Below are positions 46,682 to 56,010 of a stretch of DNA of 64,000 bases, piece after piece; the first letter of the stretch is position 1; each line of letters starts with the position of its first letter. The translations under genes were made by a program, and so were the position numbers. The stretch is from Prosthecobacter sp. Lineage in GTDB: Bacteria > Verrucomicrobiota > Verrucomicrobiia > Verrucomicrobiales > Verrucomicrobiaceae. The notes under the pieces are model-generated. The model made no database searches. It was not told the DNA's origin and worked only from the letters and a program-made list of their open reading frames with translations. The stretch covers positions 62,001 to 126,000 of the forward strand of contig JABARQ010000014.1 of the NCBI GenBank assembly GCA_019186985.1. The letters run 5' to 3'.

Positions 46682-47188
46682 TTACTTTTCGAGGGACGAA
46701 TCTGAAGGCAAGGCTGCCGAGCTCCCGGTGACGGTGACTTCGTGAATGATCCTGGCTTTGCCGCCGCAGTGGCAGGCAACCAGCAATGCGCCTCCTGCGA
46801 GAAGGCAGCTCAGGGAGTCAGCAGCGACTTGAAACGAGGGCATGCCGGCACTGATGTCGATCCAAAGAAACAGCGGGCTGAAGGCCAGATAAGCCCACCC
46901 GCAGAAGACGATGAGCGGGCGGTAGCGCACGACATCGCGTGACACAAACCACAGCAGCAGCCCCTGCCCGACATACACGCAGGAGGCGCCGGAGGTCATG
47001 TAAATGAGCAAAGGCAGATGAGGTGGCTCGCCAAAGCCCATCAGCGCCGAAAACTTCTTCACGGCAAGCCGGGGCGCAAAAATCGCGGGGAGTGCGATGA
47101 ATGAAACGGCTGCGATCACCCTCAGGACGACACGCTGGATTCGCGGACTGCCGCGTTCAGGCTGGAGCGTTGGTTCGGATTTGTTCAT
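46682..47188 (-). CDS. small four-helix membrane protein, copy 1
   Basis: 168 residues from the ATG at 47188. Four hydrophobic segments follow a polar N-terminus, and a hydrophilic tail of about 25 residues ends the protein. It is a paralogue of the gene downstream; the match covers residues about 45-115 of this one. No family name is recognised, and no catalytic motif is seen. Confidence 0.75.
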   Translation of the reverse strand: MNKSEPTLQPERGSPRIQRVVLRVIAAVSFIALPAIFAPRLAVKKFSALMGFGEPPHLPLLIYMTSGASCVYVGQGLLLWFVSRDVVRYRPLIVFCGWAYLAFSPLFLWIDISAGMPSFQVAADSLSCLLAGGALLVACHCGGKARIIHEVTVTGSSAALPSDSSLEK

Positions 47189-47256
47189 GGTGGGAAGAGC
47201 CAGATGAGTGTGGTGGGAAGCAGGGTCCATGGCTGGACATGATGCTTCAAGCAAGG

Positions 47257-48519
47257 TCACGGCATCACCGCACCACTGACAGGCCGGGTCCGCTTCGCGC
47301 CCTTAAAATCCGTTTCAAGCATGAATTTCGCGTCGGCATGCTCAAACGGCGCGCCTTTAGCAGGGGTGGCATCTTGTTTCTCACCGTCCCAGCTCAGGCT
47401 GACGAAGTCCTCCAGGCCATGTCCGGGGGAGGTGCCTTGTTTTGGAGCATCCCCAAGGATGATGTTGCCCGTGATGACCACCCCCGCTTTTCCATTCGGG
47501 AAGTTCATCGCGCCTTGGTCGCGGGAGTAGAGGACGTTGTTGGCCAGGATCATGCCCTCACGGGCATTCCATGAACTGCCTTTGAAGGCATCACCGGTGT
47601 TGATGATGGTGTTGTGGATGACCTGAAGGTTCCGCGACCTGCCCTGGTGGTCGGTGCTGGCGAAGCCGGAGCCTTTGCCGCCGACGAGCACATTGTTCCG
47701 CACGATGGCCTCGCCCTGAACCTGCATGGTGCTGTCGTCGCTCCGGCGGCACAGGTTGCGCTCGATGATGTTCACGGGTCTCCCGGCGGTGCCATAGACG
47801 GTGATGCAGGGATACTGCGTGTCGTGGATGTCGTTCTCCGTGATCAGGTTGCCCCATGAGCCCTGTTTCACCTCAATGCCGTCGCCCTGGTCGCCCCTGC
47901 AGTCATGGATGTGGTTCAGCGCAATGACGCTTTCGCTCATGATGTGCTCGCCGTTGTTGGCGCCGAGATACATGCCCTCGGCGTGGCCGCCGCCATGATG
48001 GATGTGGTTGCGCGTGAGGAAAAGCCGCCGCGTGTCGGCGCTGTTCGCGCTCAGGCAGACCTCGCCGGTGTGATGGATGTGGCACTGGTCGATCCACACC
48101 TCGCTGCAACGGCCGAGGCGCAGGCCATGGCTGCCGCCGGTGATCTCCACGCCCCGCAGGCACAGGTGATGCACCGGTGCGCCCTGGCCGATGTTGAGCA
48201 CGTTTTGCTTCGCGTCCGACCGCGTGAGAACCACCTTCGCACCTGCTTCCGCCATGATCCAGATCGGAGCCTCCGCCGTGCCGCTGACGGTGATGTCCCA
48301 CATGCGCTCAACACTGTAGGTGCCTGCGGCAAGGACAAGCTGGTCGCCCGGCTGCAGGGTGGCCACGGCGTTGGCTAGGGTGTCGCTCTGCGTGTTCGAA
48401 TGCTTGATGACACGTTTCGGAGCGATATTGGCCCATTCAGGCGCATGGCGTGTCTCATCGGCATGCATTAAACCGATGACGCTCAGGAAAAGGGCGGTGA
48501 CAAGTGACGTCTGGATCAT
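47257..48519 (-). CDS. secreted right-handed parallel beta-helix protein
   Basis: 420 residues from the ATG at 48519 with a signal peptide (LVTALFLSVIGLMHA). Many short turns of 20-25 residues with HLCLRGVEITGGSHGL, HIHHTGEVCLSANS, HIHDCRGDQGDGIEV and NLITENDIHDT (in parts) mark a pectate-lyase-like beta-helix. Such proteins act on polysaccharides, but no lyase catalytic residues can be fixed. The longer frame upstream lacks a signal. Confidence 0.82.
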   Translation of the reverse strand: MIQTSLVTALFLSVIGLMHADETRHAPEWANIAPKRVIKHSNTQSDTLANAVATLQPGDQLVLAAGTYSVERMWDITVSGTAEAPIWIMAEAGAKVVLTRSDAKQNVLNIGQGAPVHHLCLRGVEITGGSHGLRLGRCSEVWIDQCHIHHTGEVCLSANSADTRRLFLTRNHIHHGGGHAEGMYLGANNGEHIMSESVIALNHIHDCRGDQGDGIEVKQGSWGNLITENDIHDTQYPCITVYGTAGRPVNIIERNLCRRSDDSTMQVQGEAIVRNNVLVGGKGSGFASTDHQGRSRNLQVIHNTIINTGDAFKGSSWNAREGMILANNVLYSRDQGAMNFPNGKAGVVITGNIILGDAPKQGTSPGHGLEDFVSLSWDGEKQDATPAKGAPFEHADAKFMLETDFKGAKRTRPVSGAVMP

Positions 48520-49096
48520 GGGGAGGCGTTTTACGCGCTTCAGCGCCAAACTTTCTCCTGCACATTCACCTCGCTCAGCTTGAAGCGCATGCCGACGACG
48601 GAACAGTCGCCATCTCCCCTGCGTGAGTTCGCATGCTATGGGTGCTGCGCAAGACGACACCAGGAGCGGCCCGGCTTGGGCAGGATCACCTGCAATCATT
48701 GGCATCGGACTTCACGACAAGGCGCTTGGATTCTCCAGTGTCTTCTTGACCTCCATCGCGCTTTGAAACTTTTCCAGTCCTTCGCATAACCAGCATTCAA
48801 CAGCCAGAAGCGGTGGACTTGTCACTGGATAAATCGGCGAACCCCATGGCATCGAAGCTCTCGACCTCGATGCCATTCATTTTGCAACGCGGATACTCAG
48901 GGCGAGATAATCAGGGGCGCCTTGCGGGTTTTGAGCCTCAACGGATTCGCGGGCTTGGGAGGGGGCGTCGCCACGATGCTCTTCGTGTCAGCGAGGATTT
49001 GCCCCAGCATCCGCAGCTTCTCTCCAGCCGGCAAAGCAGCCAGTTCCTTCCTTCGCTCGCGTTTACGGGCGATCATGTCGTCGAGCAGCAGATTCA
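48520..49096. pseudogene. region of decayed gene fragments, including a copy of the downstream hydrolase 3' end
   Basis: On the minus strand, about 48745-48860 encodes FADLSSDKSTAS, then after a one-base loss LLNAGYAKDWKSFK, then after another shift AMEVKK. This lines up with FADFTGDKSTASWLLNADYAKDWQQFQSTGKVEVKK (in parts) at the end of the gene at 49164. It is thus a frame-shifted remnant of a paralogue's last 40 or so codons. A second fragment, GAPDYLALSIRVAK followed by a stop, is read at about 48878-48920. The rest of the gap shows nothing I recognise. Confidence 0.7.
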
Positions 49097-49097
49097 T
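48897..49097 (-). CDS. small hypothetical protein (antitoxin-like helix)
   Basis: 66 residues from the ATG at 49097; a GTG at 49130 would add eleven. The first part, LLLDDMIARKRERRKELAALPAGEKLRMLGQIL (in parts), is a charged helix with the 'MxxRK...LPxxEKLxxL' pattern of small proteins found beside nucleotidyltransferase-type toxins in Verrucomicrobia; no toxin gene is here. It sits among decayed fragments and may be an orphan or itself decaying. Confidence 0.4.
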   Translation of the reverse strand: MNLLLDDMIARKRERRKELAALPAGEKLRMLGQILADTKSIVATPPPKPANPLRLKTRKAPLIISP

Positions 49098-49163
49098 GGT
49101 TCGAGATAGGTGCTTTGGAACTTCTGCCACCGTGGCATCAACTCATGTCGCTGTCAGTTCGTT

Positions 49164-51404
49164 CTACTTCTTCACTTCAACCTTCCCCGTGCTCTGAAAC
49201 TGCTGCCAGTCTTTCGCATAATCGGCATTCAACAGCCAGGAAGCGGTCGACTTGTCACCGGTAAAGTCGGCGAAGGGCGCGGTGGGGAGCTTCTGATAGC
49301 CTCCGGGCTTCGTCTGCCAGTTCTGGCCAAGATGACCGCTTTTGAGGGTCAGCGAACGCAGCTTCACGGGGCCGTTTTTTGCATCGGCATTGGCGGGGAC
49401 GCGGGCGGTGAAGGTGTGGCGTAGAAAGCTGAACACGAGCGGCCAGGTCTTGTCGCCGGGGCCGTGGCCGGTCTTCGGCTCGACGGCGATGTTCCAGAGA
49501 GCGTGATGGTTTTTTCGCAGGGCGGGCACGACGGCGAGGTTTTCCTCTTTGGAGGGTCGAGCGAGGAAGGGATCGTCCTCGCCGAAGATGACGAGGCCGG
49601 GCACCTGTGCGGCTCCGGGCTGGTAAACCTGAAATGTCGTACCCGGACGCATCGAAACCCAGCCCCAGACGCGGTCCGGCACATAGGACGTGAAGATGGC
49701 GGAGAAGCCGGTGCCGTTCGAGTGGCCGTAGAGGAAAAGCGGGGCGTGCTCGAGCTCGGGATGACCGCTTTTTTCGCCAAACTGCACCAAGTGCTCGAAA
49801 AGCAGGCCTTGAGGCCAAAAGCCACGCTGCATCGGATTGCCGGTGAACTTGAACAAGGCGAGCCGCAGCTCCTGCGCGAGCTTTCGCAGGTCGGCACGCT
49901 TGAAGAGACCTTCGCCGCTGCCGTGGCCGGACATGACAACGATGCCGCGAACCGTTTGAAGGTCCTTCGGCAGCCATAGCTCGAAGGCGACCTCCTCACG
50001 TTTGCCCCCGCCTTTTTGTTTCACGGCCTCATGCCACTGCGCCTCACTCACCTTCCAGTCCCAGTTTCGGCTGACGACCTGCTGTGGATCAGGCGTGCCC
50101 CATTTCGCCTCGTCGAGCACGCCGTTCCAGCCCGTGGTGGATTTCGTCTGCACGTTTGCGCTCACCCAGCCGAGACTGTGACATTCAGGGAGCTGCGCAT
50201 AATCACTCCACTCGGTGCCATCGTTGGTTGGGCGCGGCTCGGTCCATTGCCTCGCGAGCCACGGCAGCACCTTCACGGCCCATTTCGTGCCATGCTCACG
50301 CAGTCCCTCGCCGCTGAAGTGAACGCCCTGGCCATCGCGCTCGCGCAGCTTGCCCTTCAGCGCATCGGAGTCCGGACCTTCGAGTGCGATGCCGTCTTTC
50401 CAGAGCGAGGCCTGCGCGGCGCGGATGTCGTCGCTGCCTTCATCGCCGGGCACATGATAACTCGCCTGAGCCACAAACCACGGCGCGGTCCAGCCGATGT
50501 CACGTCGTGAATCGTGGATGATCTTCTCCAAACATTCGCGGTAAAGCTTTCCCGACAGCGTGCGCGTCGCGTCCTTCTGATTCGCATCGCTCTCGCCCTG
50601 ATGCCAGAGCACCGCGCGAAAGCCCTGTGGGCCCACCGATTTCATCCGCGTGATGAACGCCTCATAGGCCGCGCCCTTGCTGGCCCACCGGCCGTCTGGA
50701 AGCTGCTCCACACGGCTCACCAGCGTCGGAGGGTTCGGAAACGTTGCGCCTTTTGGCAACCACTCGCGCACGCTCGTCGCACCGATGCCGCAGGCGATGA
50801 TGCCCACGGGCACGTTTTCCTTCTCCACCACCGCATCCGCGAAAGCCGGAATGAAACTGCCGCCACCGCCGCTGGCCCCCGGCTGCGGATCATCCGCCAT
50901 GCGCCAGGCCCTGCCATCGAACGAGGCCACGCGCCGTGTCTTCGTCGTCTGCTTCACCTCGCCGTGATTGGCCGAGTTCGACTGTCCGGCGATGACAAAC
51001 AGCTCGCCAACGCCCACATGCGCCACACTGCCGAGCGCCAGCTGCTTCCCGCCCTGCGCAAGCCGCACCTCCAGCCGCCACCAACCACCCGCCGGGGCCT
51101 CGACGGTGCCCGCAAAAGTCCTCCCCATCACCGACCCACCCACGCGCTGCCACGACGTTCCTTCCTTCTCACCCATCACCCTCGCCTCCAGCGCCAGATC
51201 CGGCAGCGCGACCACCTCCGACAGCCCACCCGCAATGCGCAGCAGGCCTTTCCCCGGGCTGCTCCGCTGCACAACCTGGTGGTCGATGGGTGAGGTCAGG
51301 CTCAACTCCAGGGCAAAACCGGGACAGGCGACGAGGATCAAAAACACGCGTGATAGAAGGGCGGCGGCGGGTAGAAGGAAACGTGGAGGCATCAGCACAA
51401 ACAT
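49164..51404 (-). CDS. fused SGNH sialate-O-acetylesterase-like and alpha/beta-hydrolase protein
   Basis: 746 residues from the ATG at 51404 with a signal peptide (another ATG at 51389). The N-terminal SGNH part has GQSNSANHGE (Ser), CGIGATSVREW and WHQGESDANQ, as in sialate O-acetylesterases (about 110-400). The second half (about 470-680) is an alpha/beta hydrolase with the nucleophile elbow LYGHSNGTGF and GEDDPFLA plus TGHGPGD for Asp and His. A short C-terminal tail ends VEVKK; a decayed copy of it lies about 330 bases downstream. The two esterase domains may act together on acetylated glycans. Confidence 0.88.
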   Translation of the reverse strand: MFVLMPPRFLLPAAALLSRVFLILVACPGFALELSLTSPIDHQVVQRSSPGKGLLRIAGGLSEVVALPDLALEARVMGEKEGTSWQRVGGSVMGRTFAGTVEAPAGGWWRLEVRLAQGGKQLALGSVAHVGVGELFVIAGQSNSANHGEVKQTTKTRRVASFDGRAWRMADDPQPGASGGGGSFIPAFADAVVEKENVPVGIIACGIGATSVREWLPKGATFPNPPTLVSRVEQLPDGRWASKGAAYEAFITRMKSVGPQGFRAVLWHQGESDANQKDATRTLSGKLYRECLEKIIHDSRRDIGWTAPWFVAQASYHVPGDEGSDDIRAAQASLWKDGIALEGPDSDALKGKLRERDGQGVHFSGEGLREHGTKWAVKVLPWLARQWTEPRPTNDGTEWSDYAQLPECHSLGWVSANVQTKSTTGWNGVLDEAKWGTPDPQQVVSRNWDWKVSEAQWHEAVKQKGGGKREEVAFELWLPKDLQTVRGIVVMSGHGSGEGLFKRADLRKLAQELRLALFKFTGNPMQRGFWPQGLLFEHLVQFGEKSGHPELEHAPLFLYGHSNGTGFSAIFTSYVPDRVWGWVSMRPGTTFQVYQPGAAQVPGLVIFGEDDPFLARPSKEENLAVVPALRKNHHALWNIAVEPKTGHGPGDKTWPLVFSFLRHTFTARVPANADAKNGPVKLRSLTLKSGHLGQNWQTKPGGYQKLPTAPFADFTGDKSTASWLLNADYAKDWQQFQSTGKVEVKK

Positions 51405-51528
51405 ACGCCCCGGCCTGACAGGTCTTTGAAAGCCGTGAGGGACTGCCTTGCGAGGCCCGAACCAAAAATCGTTCAGACGGACTTGCCGCGTGCAAGGTTG
51501 CGCGGACATGCAATACATCGGCGATCCG

Positions 51529-53631
51529 ATGAAATTTCTGCCATTTCTTCTGCTCTTCACGTCAGCCGTCTCCGCCGCCGGGCTGAAAACCACGAACAAC
51601 GGCATTGAGGTCGCCGCAGGCAGCCTGGGAAGCTTTGTGCTGACCTACCCGGAGTTTGAGCCGGCGCACAAAATCATCGAGGTGAAGGCGGCCGAAGCGC
51701 AGGCGAACGTGAAGTATGAAGGAGGGGCGGAGTGTGTCGTTTCGGCGGCGAAGGATGAAGTCGCGGTGAGTTTTCGCGGTGTTCCCGCCGATGTGAAGTC
51801 CTGGAAGATGACGACGCTGATCGACATCGGCTTTGGCAAGGGAGGTTCGTGGCGGATTGCGGACCAGGAGGGCGTCTTCCCTGCCGAGAAGGCCGTGCCT
51901 CCGCACATCGCCAGCCTGAACGGCACCACCTTCAGATTCAGGAACGCCCAGGGCCAGAGCCTGGCCTTCACAACGCCGGAGTTCGCCTTTCAGCAGCTCA
52001 CGGACAACCGGGAGTGGAACTGGGCGGTGTATCACTGGCAGTTCATCGTGCCCTGGATGCCGGACCGTGCGTCGGTGAAGATCCAGGTGACCTCGGACCT
52101 CGCCTCGGTGACGAAGCTGATCGATCCGTTTGGCCAGAGCCTGAAGGATGAGTTTCCGAACAAGCTGAAGTCGCTCGAAGAGCTGAAGGCGGACCTGGAG
52201 GCGGACAAGGCCTACTACGCATCGATCAAGACACCGGCTCTGGACCGCTTTGGCGGGATGCCTGGCAGTGGTGAGGCGCTGGGGCTGAAAAAGACCGGTT
52301 ATTTCCATGTGGAGCCGAAGGGCGGCAGGTCGTGGCTTGTCGATCCTGACGGGAACGCCTTCTTCCACCTCGGCGTCTGCGGCTTCGCGCCTAACGATGA
52401 TTACACCTATGTGAAGGGCCGTGAAGGCATCTATGAGTGGCTGCCAAAGGCCGGTGGCGAGTTTGCCAGCGCCTTCCGCGAGGCGAACCCGGACCATTTT
52501 TCCTTCTACCTCGCAAACGTGATCCGGAAGTTCGGCGCCGCCTGCGACTACGACACGCACGCCTCCAGGATGATCGACCGCGTGCGCCGCTGGGGCTTCA
52601 ACAGCATCGGCGCCTTCAGCCCGGTGCCTCCCTCGGCGCATGTGAAGGCGGACTTCCCCTATGTGACGCATCTGCCGGTCAACGAATGGGAGGGCGTGCC
52701 GCGCATTCCCGGCGCCCATGAGGTCTGGGATCCGTTTGACGCCGCCACGGCGGCGAAGATCGCCGAAAACATCGCCCGCGAGGTGCCGGCGCGCGCAAAC
52801 GATCCCCTGCTCATCGGCTGGTTCATCGTCAACGAGCCGCGCTACGACGAGCTGCCGAGGGTGATCCCGTCGCTTGACGGCGGGCACGCCTGCAAGCGCG
52901 AGTTCGTGGCCTCGTTGAAGGCGAAATACGGAACGGTCCAGGCCTTCAACGCCGCCTGGCAGGCCGGGGCGGGCTCTTTTGAGGAGCTACCGGACGCCGG
53001 GCTGCCGGTGACCACCGAGGCGGCGAGGGCGGACGTGAAGGCCTTTGTCGGCACCTTCCTTGAGACCTGCTTCACGCAGGTGGAGAAGGCCTTCCGCCAG
53101 CATGACCCTAACCATCTTTTGATCGGCAGCCGCCTCCAGCCCGTCACCATCGAGGACGAGCAGCTCTGCCGCATCATGGGCCGTCATCTCGACGTGGTGA
53201 GCTACAACTACTACACCTTCGGCGTCGACACGGCGGCGCTGAGACGCTATCACGACTGGACGGGCGGGAAGCCGATGATGCTCAGCGAGTTCTTCTGGTC
53301 CTCACCGAAGGACAGCGGCCTGATCGGCGGACGCGAGGTGCGGTCGCAGCAGGAGCGCGGGCTGGCCTACCGCAACTATGTCGAGCAGGCGGCGGCGCTG
53401 GGCTTTGTCGTCGGCATCGAGTGGTTCACGCTTGTCGACCAGGCGACGACGGGGCGCTGGTTCAGCCAGTACAATGGTGAAAGCTACAATACCGGCCTGC
53501 TCAGCGTGGCCGACCGGCCGTGGAAGGAGATGCTGGCGGAGATGATGAAGACGAACCACACGATCTATGAACTGCTGCTGGGCAAACGTCCGCCCTTTGC
53601 CTGGGATGACGAACGTTTCCGGGTGAAGTAA
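51529..53631 (+). CDS. secreted agarase-like clan GH-A glycoside hydrolase
   Basis: 700 residues from the ATG at 51529 (MKFLPFLLLFTSAVSA signal peptide); an ATG at 51508 is possible. A beta-sandwich N-terminus (about 20-190) precedes a barrel with WLVDPDGNAFFHLGVCGF, FIVNEPRYD (acid/base Glu) and MLSEFFWSS (nucleophile Glu), a layout like beta-agarases of GH50/GH42-type. The substrate is not certain. It is divergent from the fused esterase and heads a plus-strand run of four genes, probably one operon. Confidence 0.85.
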   Translation: MKFLPFLLLFTSAVSAAGLKTTNNGIEVAAGSLGSFVLTYPEFEPAHKIIEVKAAEAQANVKYEGGAECVVSAAKDEVAVSFRGVPADVKSWKMTTLIDIGFGKGGSWRIADQEGVFPAEKAVPPHIASLNGTTFRFRNAQGQSLAFTTPEFAFQQLTDNREWNWAVYHWQFIVPWMPDRASVKIQVTSDLASVTKLIDPFGQSLKDEFPNKLKSLEELKADLEADKAYYASIKTPALDRFGGMPGSGEALGLKKTGYFHVEPKGGRSWLVDPDGNAFFHLGVCGFAPNDDYTYVKGREGIYEWLPKAGGEFASAFREANPDHFSFYLANVIRKFGAACDYDTHASRMIDRVRRWGFNSIGAFSPVPPSAHVKADFPYVTHLPVNEWEGVPRIPGAHEVWDPFDAATAAKIAENIAREVPARANDPLLIGWFIVNEPRYDELPRVIPSLDGGHACKREFVASLKAKYGTVQAFNAAWQAGAGSFEELPDAGLPVTTEAARADVKAFVGTFLETCFTQVEKAFRQHDPNHLLIGSRLQPVTIEDEQLCRIMGRHLDVVSYNYYTFGVDTAALRRYHDWTGGKPMMLSEFFWSSPKDSGLIGGREVRSQQERGLAYRNYVEQAAALGFVVGIEWFTLVDQATTGRWFSQYNGESYNTGLLSVADRPWKEMLAEMMKTNHTIYELLLGKRPPFAWDDERFRVK

Positions 53632-53698
53632 GGCGGCGGCCCGGACGGCAAACGCGACGTGACAGGAGCGGCCATCCGTTCAAGGATGCCGACTCTCC

Positions 53699-54967
53699 AT
53701 GAAGCGTCGTTTGTTCGTCACCACCACCCTTGCCACCGTATTGACCCCAAGGCTGCAGGCCGATGGCGCGGAGGCCGCCGCCGAGCTGGCGCACCGCGAA
53801 ATCTGGCGCCGTTTCATCGACGCCTACGGCATCATGATCGACTTCGCCGACATGGACGGCCGGGTTTCGCTGCCGACCCCGGAGGAATGCCGTGAGGGCA
53901 AGCCGAACGCACTGGGCTGGTGGGCGCCGATTGAAAACGGGGCGATGTTCAACGGCCTCTACATGGACGGCGCGGTGAAGCGCTGGAAGCGCACCCGTTC
54001 CGCCGAAGATGCGGGCAAGGCGCGCCGGCTGATGGAAGGCCTGCTTCTGCTCAATTCGATCAGCGAGGTCAAGGGCTTCGTCGGACGCGGCGTCAGCACG
54101 GACGGCAAGTCCCACTACCCGATGGGCTCCAACGACCAGACGCTGCCCTGGTTTCTCGGCCTGTGGCGCTACCGTGAATCTGGAATCGCCACGGAGGAGG
54201 AAAGGGCGCGCATTGACAAACACTGGGTGGAGACGGCGGAGGAAATCATCCGCCTGGGCTGGAAGATGCCCGCCGAGGCGCCCTTCGGCACCCGCGGCAG
54301 CTTTGAAGGCTTCCATTTCGAGGAGGCGGCCCGCAAGCTCTTCACGCTGAAGGTGCTTCACCAGGTCACCGGTGCCACGAAGTGGCAGGAGCTGTATCTG
54401 GCCGAACTGGAGAAGCGCGGCGGGGAGAAGAACCTGAGCAAGCGCGAGATCTGCGCCGCCGGCATGGCCTTCTTTTACGCGAAGACGCACAACTGGACCT
54501 CCTGCACCGCCGTCGGCGCCCTGCGCGGACTCTGGGAGCTGGAAACGGATCCGGCTCTGAAGACCGGCTTTGCAGACGGACTTGCCGCCAGTGCGCGGCT
54601 TGCGGCCGAAAGCCTGCCGCTGGCCGGGCAGTGGGACAACGCCGACACCAGCCGCTTTGAGATGGACTGGCGGGTCATGAGCGGGGAGTGGAAGCCGCAG
54701 CAGACCGAGCAGGAGGCCCAGGCGCTGGCGCTGGCCCAGCTGAAGAACTTCCTCAAGGTGGCGCCCCGCCGCAGCAAGGAGACCGCCTTTGTCCGTGAAC
54801 CCACCGCCGCGGCCTGGATCGTCAGCCTGTGCCCGGATGCCGAAGTGCTCGGACAGCACCGGGCCGGGGTCGAGAAGGTGGTCGCCAGCTACGACTACGC
54901 CAGGCTCTACTACTCCCAGTTCTTCTGGGCGGAGATGGCCTGGGAGCGCCTGAAGGATCGTCCGTGA
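53699..54967 (+). CDS. hypothetical secreted protein, probable alpha/alpha barrel
   Basis: 422 residues with a signal peptide (LFVTTTLATVLTPRLQA). The body is rich in amphipathic helices with W and E (RFIDAYGIMIDFADMDG, GRGVSTDGKSHYPMGSNDQTLPWFLGLWRY in parts), which resembles (alpha/alpha)6-barrel glycoside hydrolases or lyases. No family was recognised. Its position 67 bases after the agarase-like gene and 20 before an esterase gene supports a carbohydrate role. Confidence 0.75.
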   Translation: MKRRLFVTTTLATVLTPRLQADGAEAAAELAHREIWRRFIDAYGIMIDFADMDGRVSLPTPEECREGKPNALGWWAPIENGAMFNGLYMDGAVKRWKRTRSAEDAGKARRLMEGLLLLNSISEVKGFVGRGVSTDGKSHYPMGSNDQTLPWFLGLWRYRESGIATEEERARIDKHWVETAEEIIRLGWKMPAEAPFGTRGSFEGFHFEEAARKLFTLKVLHQVTGATKWQELYLAELEKRGGEKNLSKREICAAGMAFFYAKTHNWTSCTAVGALRGLWELETDPALKTGFADGLAASARLAAESLPLAGQWDNADTSRFEMDWRVMSGEWKPQQTEQEAQALALAQLKNFLKVAPRRSKETAFVREPTAAAWIVSLCPDAEVLGQHRAGVEKVVASYDYARLYYSQFFWAEMAWERLKDRP

Positions 54968-54987
54968 CCGGACGTTCCTTCATTGCC

Positions 54988-55971
54988 ATGAAGCGCTTTT
55001 GGTTCGCCACCGCCCTCGCCCTCCTTCTGTCGGCAGCCTCCGCCCAGGACCTGGCCGCCCGGAAGCAGCAGGCCCTGGAGGCCGCCGAGAAGTCGGGGGT
55101 CGAGGTGCGTCTCGACCAGCCCTACGCCGACGGAGCCAGCGCGAAGCAGAAGGTGGACGTTTATCTGCCGAAAAAGCGGAACAGCGAGAGCCTGCTGCCG
55201 GTGGTGGCCCTGATCCATGGAGGGGGCTGGGTCAATGGCGACAGGCTGGGTTATGCCGCCCAGGCCATCCAGCTGGCCAGGACCGGTGACTACGCCGCCG
55301 TCACGGTGGGCTACCGCCTGACCGGGGAGGCGGCCTGGCCGGCGCAGGTGCATGACTGCAAGGCCGCCATCCGCTGGATCCGCGCCCATGCCGGGGAGCT
55401 GCGGCTCGATCCGGAAAAGATCGCCGTCTGGGGGAGCTCGGCGGGCGGACACCTTTCCTCCCTGCTTGGAACCAGCGGCGGGGTGAAGGAGCTGGAGGGC
55501 GGCCTCGGGCCTAACACCAAGTTCAGCAGCCACGTCCAGTGCGTGGTGAACCTCTGCGGCCCCGAGGACTTCACCCGGCCGCTCATGTTCGACAAGGAAG
55601 GCCGGCCCGTGTGGAAGGACGACGCCGTCAGCGGCCTGCTCGGCGGCGGCGCCCTGGAAAGGCACGCCGAGGCCGTTGCTGCATCTCCGGTGACCTATGT
55701 CAGCAGGGACGACCCGCCGTTCATCACCTTCCATGGCACCCAGGACGGGCGCGTGGCCTTCCTTCATGCCGAGGCCATCCATGGCGCCTTGCAGAAGGCG
55801 GGCGTGACCTCGCTGCTGGTGCCGATCACGGGCGGCGGGCACGGCTCCGTCAGTCATCCCGAGGTGAAGGTTCGAGGGCAGCAGTTCACCGACAAGGTGC
55901 TGCGCGGCATCTCGACCGTCATCGACACCACGCCGCTCCAGGCCCCGCCGGAGGCGCCGAACAAAAGGTGA
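54988..55971 (+). CDS. secreted alpha/beta-hydrolase (esterase)
   Basis: 327 residues from the ATG at 54988 with a signal peptide (FATALALLLSAASA). HGGGW (oxyanion), VWGSSAGGHL (nucleophile) and GGGHGSVSHPE (His) show an active BD-FAE-like esterase. The Asp is in FHGTQDGRVAF. The frame extends upstream into the previous gene but in another frame. Third gene of the plus-strand run. Confidence 0.88.
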   Translation: MKRFWFATALALLLSAASAQDLAARKQQALEAAEKSGVEVRLDQPYADGASAKQKVDVYLPKKRNSESLLPVVALIHGGGWVNGDRLGYAAQAIQLARTGDYAAVTVGYRLTGEAAWPAQVHDCKAAIRWIRAHAGELRLDPEKIAVWGSSAGGHLSSLLGTSGGVKELEGGLGPNTKFSSHVQCVVNLCGPEDFTRPLMFDKEGRPVWKDDAVSGLLGGGALERHAEAVAASPVTYVSRDDPPFITFHGTQDGRVAFLHAEAIHGALQKAGVTSLLVPITGGGHGSVSHPEVKVRGQQFTDKVLRGISTVIDTTPLQAPPEAPNKR

Positions 55972-56010
55972 TGCCAGGAAGGAGCGGCGCTTCCACAGCG
56001 TATTCCGCCC

